64,000 bases of DNA from Brienomyrus brachyistius (Eukaryota; Chordata; Actinopteri; Osteoglossiformes; Mormyridae): NCBI RefSeq assembly GCF_023856365.1, contig NW_026042840.1:24821-88820 (forward strand). Reading direction: 5' to 3'. Below the pieces are notes generated by a model that saw only the letters and a list, made by a program, of their open reading frames with translations, made no database searches and was not told the origin of the DNA. Positions 55,521-64,000 of this stretch are shown in pieces. Numbering within the stretch: the first letter of the stretch is position 1; the number at the start of each line of letters is the position of its first letter. The translations under genes and the position numbers were made by a program.

Positions 55521-56507
55521 ACAGTGGGCTTGCGTTCATAGTGGGGTACCGCAGGGTTCGATTTTAGGACCACTATTGTTCCTAATTTACATAAATGATA
55601 TGGATACCAATATATACAGTAAACTGGTGAAATTTGCAGATGACACCAAGGTGGGTGGTGTAGCAGATACTGAATTAGTGGCTCAGCAGCTACAGCGGGA
55701 TCTTGATTTAATTAGTGACTGGGCCGATACCTGGCAGATGAAATTTAACGTCGATAAATATAAGGTACTCCATCTAGGGAGCAGAAATATAAAGTACAGG
55801 TATTTCATGGGTGTCACTGAAATAAAGGTAGCTGATCATGAGAAAGACCTTGGTGTGTATGTTGATGCTTCCATGTCCCATTCTCGCCAGTGTGGGGAAG
55901 CAATAAAAAAGGCCAATAGGATGTTGGGGTATATCTCCAGGTGTGTGGAGTTTAAGTCAAGGGAGGTAATGCTAAGATTATACAATTCCTTGGTGAGACC
56001 TCACCTAGAATATTGTGTGCAGGTTTGGTCACCATATCTTAAAAAGGACATTGTGGCCTTAGAAAAGGTGCAGCGTAGGGCCACAAAAATGATTCCTGGT
56101 CTTAGAGGAATGTCATACGAGGAACGGTTACTTGAGCTAAATCTGTTCAGTCTCAAGCAAAGGAGATTGAGGGGGGACATGATCCAGGTATATAAGATTC
56201 TAACAGGTTTGGATGCTGTTCAACCAAATAGTTACTTCAGCATTAGTTTAAATACACGAACTCGTGGCCATAGGTGGAAATTAGCGGGAGAACATTTCAA
56301 GCTGGATTTAAGGAAGCACTTCTTTACGCAGCGTGTAGAGTATGGAATAGTCTTCCTGATAATGTAGTGCAAGCTGAATCCTTGGGTTCCTTTAAATCAG
56401 AGCTAGATAAGATTTTAACGACTCTGAGCTATTAGTTTAGTTCTCCCCAAGCGAGCTTGATGGGCCGAATGGCCTCGTCTCGTTTGTATAGTTCTTATGT
56501 TCTTATG
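55521..56507 (+). mobile_element. CR1/Rex1-type LINE, 5'-truncated, with target duplication
   Basis: An open frame of 280+ codons starts inside RT: HSGVPQGSILGPLLFLIYIN, the catalytic LVKFADDTKVGG, DWADTWQMKFNVDKYKVLHL, LVRPHLEYCVQVWSPYLKKD and RRLRGDMIQVYKILTG. A frameshift near 56,340 precedes WNSLP...ESLGSFKSELD. The 3' end is TTCTTATGTTCTTATG. An 8 bp duplication TTCAACTC (55,513-55,520 and 56,508-56,515) flanks it. It is much better preserved than the 4.6-6.2 kb copy, so insertion is fairly recent, but it lacks endonuclease and cannot move itself. Confidence 0.92.
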
Positions 56508-56800
56508 TTCAACTCCTTCATCTACAGTGTCAGATGAGCAAACCTTATCTCCCCCTTGAGGATTTGGACATACCAACATAGGGGCAAGAATTTCTGCTAC
56601 CTCGTCCTGCTGCCTGAGCGTTTCGCCACGGCACTTCTTCACCGAGAAGGAGGTAGAGTCGGGTGCTGAATGGTTATGATCCTCGTCTGCAGGGGGGAGA
56701 GGGGAAGGGGCAGGGGAACCACTGGCTACTCCTCCCTCGGTGGCATAAGGAGGAAGCTGCTGTTTGGGCAGCAATGCTTGGGCAGGAGCCACACAGTTTA
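56508..56800 (-). pseudogene. Retroviral gag remnant, upstream piece
   Basis: The minus frame 56,792-56,415 gives a Pro/Ser-rich segment (LPPADEDHNHS, SVKKCRGETLRQQDE, NPQGGDKVCSSDTVDEG) ending at the CR1 target site. Its position and strand fit the region upstream of the capsid piece at 55.3-55.5 kb. Confidence 0.5.
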
Positions 56801-57909
56801 TTTCTGGGTATCTAATTAGCGGACACCATTAGGTCCCTTCAGGGGCTCCACAGACAAACTCATTGACAAAATAGAATTGTCACAGAAAAATTCTTTGTCA
56901 CATGCTCAGTCGACATGGACTGTGTGCTATTTACATATTTTTGGCACAAACGAAATCTCATATGCATATCGATGTATCTTTGGCACAAGTGGACCTCCAT
57001 CACTTTAAAGAGGGTAAACTCTGATCAGGAAATTTACGACGTCAGAATAAACGGATTTTTTAACAGAAGTAACTGACATGCCCTAATAAGGAAATGCATA
57101 CAATCAGAATACAATATCTGTGGTTTTTAACAGTGGTAACAATCTGATAATGAAAGGAATCAGATCAACATTTCTATAGCATGTAACAGAGCTTGCTCCC
57201 CTCCAGAACTCATTGTTCCAGTAGTTATCTGAAATCATCTGCAGGAGCTATTCTTTTATTTGTATATTAAGCATAATTATTCATGAATATTATTGATTAT
57301 GTTTATTTGTTTAATGTTTTTATTTATTCGTATTTATTGTTTATAATATAATGTTATATAGTATTGCAACACTTGAAACGAGAGGTACTTGCCTGCCTTA
57401 GTGATATTTACTATTGTCTAAGTGTATTCCCACCTGTAGGAGGCAGCAATGGTTGTTATTAAAGGTGCTGAGATTACGCGGCTCAGGGCTGAAGGTGCAA
57501 AGTGAAACAGTCATTGACCGTATTTGCCATGTGTGATGGTGTCTGCATATCGGCCCTTTTGCGCCAAACAAACCAGTTCAAAGTACTGTGTGTTAAAATA
57601 TCATATGAATAAATCCTCTCAAGAACTAAACTCAATATCGTATCCTCATCATTCAACGCGTCTGACTTTTGCACCTCTTACCACAAGGCAGTGGATTACA
57701 TGGGGAAATTACAAACAAGGAGAATTTAATCTGTTTTTCCTCTACATTGTCGTTATTCAGAATATTACAGACTATGAACAAAAACGGACAATGTAAGAAA
57801 ATAAAAAAATGTGTATGACAGAAAGCTAGAGTATTTTTGCAATGGTGAGCACTAGCTGGTTTATGTACTAGCTCACACTCAAGAAACAGCATAAATGCTA
57901 CTCATACAC
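56801..57909. other. No recognisable feature
   Basis: AT-rich. No gene or repeat family was assigned. Confidence 0.45.
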
Positions 57910-58135
57910 AGTTGGGGGGCAGGGGTCAGTCCTTGTGCCTGTAATGAGGTCACCAGTTGAAACTAACCCAGCCTCAGCACGTCTGTGGGTCCTTGAGCAA
58001 GGCCCTTAACCCCCAGCTCCCTGGGCGCCCCAACAGGTAGCTGCACTTCGCGGACAACTTACTCCACAAAGAGTAAGTTGAGGGAGACATAAAAAACACA
58101 ATTTCCCCACGGGGATTAATAAAGTCCATCCATCT
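57910..58135 (+). repeat. SINE family 2 copy
   Basis: Shares CTTGAGCAAGGCCCTTAACC, CCCCAGCTC, TTCGCGGACAACTTACTC and TTAATAAAGTCCATCCATC with the copy at 20.2-20.44 kb. A B-box-like CACCAGTTGAAACTAA is diverged. Target duplications were not resolved. Confidence 0.75.
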
Positions 58136-60037
58136 ATGGAATATTATTTAGCACTATATAACGCAGAATATAAGAATTACGATTTTATAAAAAGTATGCC
58201 AAATATCCATGATATAATCATTACAATGTAAACATTATAATGTAATCAACACAATGGAACCAACTGAGTATGTATTTGCACCTTTTGTTAGTCTGAGTTT
58301 CTGTTAGCTACTTTGTTAGTCCTGAATCTATGAATATTCACATTTTTATCGCGTATATTTTATCACTATGTAAAAGGACAAATATATTATCAACCTTTTA
58401 GTGAGACAATGTGTAAACGGCTGAAACTACCAAGGTTTACTACTGAAGGAAGGGATTCACCTGAGTTCACCAAAAGTTCATGGCTGAGTATTTTTAAAAA
58501 ACCAAGTGGAGCTGCTCGCGCCACTATTATGTTCAACCGAGAGGCCAAACGGTAAAAGAAATGACTGTCAAACTTATCACCTAGGGGTAAATATAAATCT
58601 ATACAAATATCACCTGCATGCACATTACTTCTTTTACAATAACCAACTCCTGATCCATACTGTTAGTCGTGAAAAAAATAACTATTGTGTACATAGAGGC
58701 CCTGTGTAAAAAGATAACTGCCAAGGAAAAGATCAAAAACATTTATTTCAAGGATTCAAAGTTTTTATGGTCATGTACAGTGTACAGTGCAGTTCTTATT
58801 TGATTAACTTGAATGTCTTCACAGACAAGACGATTAAACAAATAAAGCAGCGCAACATTATAGTAACTAACAACAAACAAAGCTCACGAGTACTATTACA
58901 ATATTCATATCATTTATTTAAATTTAATTTTACCAAGTAAATTAATTGAAAAGCAGTTACCGCTTTACCTGCTTCTCGGGAGAAATAGCAGATATACAAA
59001 CGTCATGTATGTAACTAAAATCTTAAGCCAATAAGGGCAAAGTTGTGTCGTAATGGAGGCGGATCCAGCCTGTGCAGCCTGCTAAGAGGTGCTGCCTGAT
59101 GTGTCTTGCTCTCGCGGAGTTTTGGTACCATGTGACATGGTGACGTAATGCAACGGGCGATAAAAAATATAACCATGATGCATTGCGTCAGGACCAGAAT
59201 GCATTGCTTTAAGCTAGCGCTGTATGTGGGTGCATGAAGTGGAAAGCACCCAATAATAAACATAACATTTTTTAAAAAATGTTTTCTTCACCGGTGCAGT
59301 GAATTTAAATAAAGAGCTATGATGGTGCTGCAAATGGCTTTGCATAGTAGTTAGTAGTAGCATTAGCCGCTGTGTGCGGCATTAGCTTTCTACAGTCCTT
59401 ACAGATGGTTCGTGTTTTGTCTGTCTCCCTTTCGCCATTTATATTTTCCGCCGGGCACCCGAAATGCTGACACACAAAAGATTCAAAAGTGTCTGGGGTA
59501 TCTACTATAGTAATTTAGTCAGATGCCGACATATTTACAGCAGCTCATTTGCAGCGCATTCGTGAAACGGCTTTTCGCTCCAACGAGAAATCTCGTCATG
59601 TTGTAATATCGCGAGATCTCGTGACACGCGTTTCACTCCCACTTCTTAGTAACAGTCATGATTTGATAAAGTGACAACCTGCGTAATAATTGGTAATACA
59701 TAGAGTTTGCTATTGTTCAGGCTAGCAGACTGTTATGGCTTGAGGTTAATGGTGCCTGTTACTTGTGAATTTTCACATTTGCAGGGATCTTCTGCCTCGT
59801 GAACGTGAAACGGGTAATTATGCTAAAAGAAGAAAAAAGCAGAACTGCAATGTGTGTAAGGCTGGTGCTGATTTTTCAGTCTGAACACAGTAAAATTTAT
59901 ACAAATTACCTGTATTCAAACTTGTATTCTTTATATAGTTTGGTTAATTACTATTTAAAAGTTTTATCTGCGCTCCATTGTATAACTTATATTGGAGACT
60001 TGTATGTACTTTTCGATTGGAAATGGTTAGCTGTATA
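58136..60037. other. No gene; one LINE-tail-like block
   Basis: 58,745-58,860 (TTCAAGGATTCAAAGTTTTTATGGTCATGT) resembles a LINE 3' end on the opposite strand. 59,560-59,640 is CpG-rich with short palindromes (ATCGCGAGATCTCGTGA) and may be a MITE end. Nothing else was found. Confidence 0.4.
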
Positions 60038-60181
60038 CAGGGGCGCCGCTAAGGGGGGGAAAGTTGGGACAATTCTAAGGGCCCACGCCCTTTAGGGGCC
60101 CCCAGAGATCTGAATGGGTGTGGTAGGGGGGCCCAACCTCATATTTTGTCATAGGGCCCAAAATTGCTAGTGGCGCCCCTG
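60038..60181. mobile_element. Short hAT-type MITE with 8 bp target duplication
   Basis: A 144 bp element with inverted ends CAGGGGCGCC / GGCGCCCCTG and a perfect 8 bp duplication GCTGTATA (60,030-60,037 and 60,182-60,189). No coding capacity. Confidence 0.93.
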
Positions 60182-62036
60182 GCTGTATATACTTTGAATA
60201 TTTTTATGATTAATTTCTTTGTTTATTTAATTTGGCAACAGATCTGCACTTTTAGCAGTATTGCTGTCAATTTTTGTGAAAGTTGTTACTAAATAAAACA
60301 AAAGAAGCAGACTTGTGTAAATCCTATATTGGTCGTGTATTCTTCCTGTAGCGTAGTGACAGCTTTTTGTACGGAAGCCGTGAACGGCTGTGCTTGCAAA
60401 TATATTTTCTTCTGAATAATTAGAAGGATAAGCATATTTTGTCGCCGCCGCGAGATAGTCATGCCATACACAGCTCTGCTCGTTTTTGTACTGTAACCGT
60501 GTTACTTAATTTGCGAATCCATGAATTTAACGTTGACATTAAGTCAACATTGACATTGACAACGTTGACATTAAGTGTTGCACCTATCTAGTGTTTTACC
60601 GTGAAGGGCATGTTATATCTTGTCTCTAAGTCGCACTATGGTCCAGGGGAATGCTATGTCATATTAGAACATGTGTCGATGATGTGGCAATATAAATATT
60701 TTAGAATACTGTCAGTTTTAGTTTCAGAAATCCATCATTTGAGAAAAAAGGCCAGTCACGACAAATATATATGGAATATAACAACAGAGGTTAGCTGTAT
60801 TTGTTTAAGTGTAAAGATGCACATAGAAACATGCATGAGCTCATCTGAGAATAAACTGAATGCAATGAAGATTTGTGACTCCTGCTGGAAAATGCGAATA
60901 GTGGCAGGGTCTTCAAGCAGTACATTTGTCTGAGAGTCAGTTAATATTAGGAAAGGCACCGTTTTTTTTTTCAATGGCGCTAATTATCAAGAAGGAAATG
61001 GAGTACCCCAGTACCTGGTTTACGGGCACTGGAAGCTCCAGTATCAGTCAGACTTTCATGTAAGTATATGTGTGTTTAATGACTTGTGCATGTTTCATCT
61101 TTACCAGGGGCAGAGGGGAAACTCAATAAATAGCCTTCTCTCACACTTCCAGGCCTGCAGAACTGAGCATGTCCCCTGGTTTTGTGCATATGTCTGTAGG
61201 CTTTGAGTTTTTCCTATGGGGGCTTCAATTTCCTCCCAGAGTACAAATACGTGCAGATCAGTTGCATTGGGGAGTCCATACTGTGATGCTGAGTGGGTGT
61301 AGGAGGAGATTGAGAGATGAAACTCCGGATGATTTACTCCCTCGGCTAACTAACCAGAACAGGATCGTACCAATACCAAAATGATAAGTTTATAAATGTT
61401 TTTCACTACCCTGATTCATTCAGTTATTTCTGTTTGTTAATTCCATCCCCCAAGCAAATACATAAATAAACAAACAAATATTCAGGGGGAATGTGTCATA
61501 GGTGATAGAATCAGTGGATGAATCTAAAGAAAAAAAGTAATGATTTCTTTCTCTCCAAAACACAATGCACAAAACTCTTAAGTTAGGTAAGACATTGAAA
61601 TTTTATGACAGTAGCATGATGCAGAGGAACAACAGAAGGAAAAATCTAACTAAACCTGAGTCAACTAGGACTAATTACACTAAATTAAGTGGAACACACA
61701 AAATACCTAAAACAACTTAATAAACAAGCAAGAAATATTACATTTGATTAACTATACTGATGCCTGAGGGAAGTTCTTGTGCATAATGCAGCAAGTATAT
61801 ACAGCTGCAGAGACACTACACATAGTGCAAATAAATTAAAAAGTATACAGTACACACACTGATTCCTGAAAAATCTAAATACCATGGAATACTAATGAAA
61901 TACTGATGATGATGATAATAATAGAAATAATAATGAATTAGTTTAGGGTATTATGCAATTGACATGTACAATTAAAAAAGAAATTGCACCAGACATTTCC
62001 TGTGGCAAAGAAGGGTTGCTTTGTGCCACATTACTC
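60182..62036. other. No recognisable feature
   Basis: Several short frames (for example 60,601-60,933) show no family motif. The sequence is AT-rich. Confidence 0.4.
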
Positions 62037-62250
62037 AAGTCAATTCACTTTATTTTGTATAGTACATTTTCATAGCCTTACATTGTCTCAAAGCACTTTA
62101 CTTTGTCCCTGCCCAATTGTCCCAGTGAGCAAGATCTAGCCTGAAAAATTAGAAAGCGACATTGGCAAGGATAAACTCAGTCATAGTAAGAAACCTTTGG
62201 AGGAACCAGAGTGAAAGGGGGAGCCCATCCTCCACAGGGCAGAAGTCAGG
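62037..62250 (-). mobile_element. L2-type LINE 3' UTR fragment
   Basis: Read on the minus strand it repeats the L2 3' end seen at 4.4-4.63 kb in diverged form (GGTTTCTTAC, TCTCAAAGCACTTTA on the plus strand, AAAGTGAATTGACTT tail). No RT remains. Confidence 0.65.
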
Positions 62251-62329
62251 TTAACAAAGTCCTGATTTATATGGTTTATATGGTTCAATTAGTTAAGTCC
62301 GGATGTAAATACAGAATAACTGGCAGCAG

Positions 62330-62440
62330 GGCACACAGGAAAGACGTAAACAGGCAGGAGGGCAGGCAGGAGGGTGGCACAGGCAGGACGTAATGGGCAG
62401 GAGGGCGGGCAGGCAGGGCAGCACAGGCAGCCAGAACTGT
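62330..62440. repeat. GCAGG-type G-rich imperfect tandem repeat
   Basis: Repeated (A/G)GGCAGGAGGGC and CACAGGCAG units over about 110 bp. No function assigned. Confidence 0.6.
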
Positions 62441-62618
62441 TTTGCCACTGCAGTTTGTTTTACAATTTCATCTGCATTTGTTCCCCCAAGGTATAACAGC
62501 AGCTAATTTATGAACATGCTGCTTTTCAGAAAAGTTTAATTTCCAGGAGCATGACCAGTGCATACATTTAGTGTTGATGGTTCTTTGTAAAATGGATGTT
62601 CTGTACTTTTATTGATCT

Positions 62619-62660
62619 GTCCATCCATCCATCCATCCATCCATCCATCCATCCATCCAT
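62619..62660. repeat. (CCAT)n microsatellite on a SINE tail
   Basis: Ten or more CCAT units, then TTTTCTAACTACTTCTGATG. It looks like a family-1 SINE tail expanded into a microsatellite, with the SINE body decayed. Confidence 0.85.
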
Positions 62661-62755
62661 TCATCCATTTTCTAACTACTTCTGATGAAGTTCCGGGTTA
62701 TGAGGTATCCTGAAGCCCAGGCAATATGGGACAAACACACACATGCACACACATA

Positions 62756-63019
62756 GGGTATACCTATCCTTATGGGGCCCGCTCATTGACTTCTATTGGA
62801 TAAATGCTAACGCTAACTATGACAATCTTAACCCCCACCCTGCCCTAACCATAACCATAAGTAACCAAGCAAAATAAAAGAGGTTTTGCATTTTTAGTTT
62901 TTCCACAGCAGTCACAGATTTTTATAAAATAGAGTTTTCCTGGTTTTCAGTTTCGTGGTCCCCATAAGGGAAAAAAAAAACAGGTATTTATCACGCTATG
63001 GGGTAGGATAGGTATACCC
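62756..63019. mobile_element. MITE with 15 bp terminal inverted repeats
   Basis: 264 bp bounded by GGGTATACCTATCCT (62,756-62,770) and its exact complement AGGATAGGTATACCC (63,005-63,019). CACACA-rich DNA lies on both sides. No ORF. The superfamily was not assigned because the target duplication is unclear. Confidence 0.85.
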
Positions 63020-63185
63020 GCTCGCACACACACACACAGACATGCACACAAATGGATAGATCACCACAGTTACTATGGATGTCGATCCTGCAATAATGAG
63101 ACAGAACTATCATACTTAACAGGATCATATCCCTAGTTCTACATATGCATAATTATATTTAAAAAAGATCCCACGCACCCAGCAC

Positions 63186-63310
63186 ATGAGATGTTTGAAC
63201 TTCTGCCCTCTGGTAAACGTTACCGCAGTATGCATTGCAGAACAACCAGATTTAATAAGAGCTTCTAACCCCAAAGCCATCAGAATACTAAATGCTAATG
63301 AACATACGTT
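63186..63310 (+). mobile_element. LINE RT C-terminal fragment
   Basis: The plus frame reads MFELLPSGKRYRSMHCRTTR followed after a shift by KAIRILNANE, the tail of the second LINE family (as at 52.8 kb on the minus strand). Confidence 0.65.
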
Positions 63311-63416
63311 TATGTGAAACCCTACTCTCTCTTACTCTCTGTGCACTTTATTACCACAACTGGTATTAAGTTTACTTTTTATTTATATAGTATAGTGCAA
63401 TAATATAATCACGATT

Positions 63417-63556
63417 TGTGTGTGAGTGTGCCCTGTGATGGGCTGCCCCCCATCCTGGATTGTTCCCTGCCTCGTGCCCATTCCACATTCCGGGATAGGT
63501 TCCGGACCACCCGCGACCCAGTAGGATAAGCAGTTTGGAAAATGGATGGATGGATA
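63417..63556 (+). repeat. Truncated SINE (family 1)
   Basis: Only the last 140 bp (GTGTGTGAGTGTGCCCTGTG to AATGGATGGATGG) is present. The tRNA-like head is missing. Confidence 0.88.
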
Positions 63557-63649
63557 TAACTAACATAAGACAGACATTACACCTAACAAACAATAAACAC
63601 GAAATAAAGGAGTGGATACAAAAAAAATGTAATGCAATGACCAGATTTA

Positions 63650-63760
63650 ACACCTGGATTATGTCCCCCCTTAGTCTCCTTTGCTCGAGGCTAAACAGAT
63701 TCAGCTCAGCTAACCTCTCCTCATTAAACATTCCTCTAAGACCAGGAATCATTCTCCCAG
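63650..63760 (-). mobile_element. CR1/Rex1-type LINE fragment
   Basis: The minus frame reads RMIPGLRGMFNEERLAELNL and RRLRGDIIQV, matching the CR1 copy at 56.1 kb. Flanking DNA up to 64,000 is unassigned. Confidence 0.75.
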
Positions 63761-64000
63761 CCAAGCAAGCCTGAGTCCGGCTTCCACTCCCCCGATCCCC
63801 AGCAATGTTAACTTGGAAGGGCGTATTCTGTATGCACAACTGAGACAACCCAGGTGGAGCTCAGCTTATCGGCTGGCAAAATTGCCTTCAGGTATCACCC
63901 ACCCTAGTGAGAGTCCAAGCTAGGGCCGTTCTCAGAACTCACCCTAAACGAAGTCCTGCTCAAAAGTTGTAATGACCGCCTGAGGTACCTGTCAGCCTTG

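Noticed and set aside
60601..60933. 110-codon plus frame after 60.6 kb
   Set aside because: No domain, no splice context and AT-rich chance composition.

Overview
This window is nuclear DNA from a vertebrate, almost certainly a teleost fish. The evidence is spliced genes with GT-AG introns, a novel immune-type receptor (NITR)-like gene (a teleost lineage), and dense fish-type repeats: a tRNA-derived SINE with a CCATCC-rich tail, L2 and CR1/Rex1-type LINEs, hAT and Tc1-like MITEs, LTR elements and a Crypton-type tyrosine recombinase. The species cannot be fixed from the sequence. No tRNA, rRNA or CRISPR locus was seen.

Layout. 0-20 kb is a gene-poor repeat field: an L2 LINE split by a 1.2 kb insert, a CR1 LINE split by a solo LTR, a decayed retroviral gag, integrase fragments, a ~755 bp inverted duplication with ~1.1 kb between its arms (10.2-12.8 kb), a solo LTR with perfect 5 bp target duplications, a broken rve-type transposase, an LTR-like leader with a tRNA-Leu-type primer site and a 35 bp perfect hairpin, and a hAT MITE with a perfect 8 bp target duplication.

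20.8-32.75 kb (+) is an NITR-like receptor gene: signal-peptide exon, V domain with an FGNGT joining motif, second Ig domain, transmembrane exon and two cytoplasmic exons carrying an ITIM and an ITIM/ITSM-like motif. A 7.65 kb endogenous retrovirus (ERV) sits antisense in the intron between the two Ig exons. Its two 339 bp LTRs look identical by eye, the target duplication is GTCCC, and the primer-binding site matches tRNA-Tyr. Gag (apart from its first ~30 codons), protease, reverse transcriptase and integrase lie in one frame broken by four stops, and env is internally deleted. The second Ig exon ends in a 57 bp tandem duplication of its J-like end, with a stop codon in the first copy.

34.0-45.3 kb (-) is the most unusual locus. 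One phase-consistent 20-exon model of about 1,380 codons joins a KMT5A-like SET methyltransferase domain, a 637 bp tandem array in which two small phase-0 exons are repeated (5 and 4 copies), a Cys/His zinc-binding module, acidic and zinc-finger segments, a Crypton-type tyrosine recombinase with its catalytic residues present, and a Myb/SANT-like C-terminal domain. One missing base near 36,638 breaks the frame between the zinc-finger and recombinase parts.

45.7-64 kb is again a repeat field: hAT remnants, L2, several fragments of a second LINE family (one split by an 818 bp solo LTR), a CR1 LINE inserted with 8 bp duplications into a retroviral gag remnant, SINEs and MITEs. Coordinates of decayed repeats are approximate. 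Splice sites were chosen by eye from GT/AG and phase consistency.
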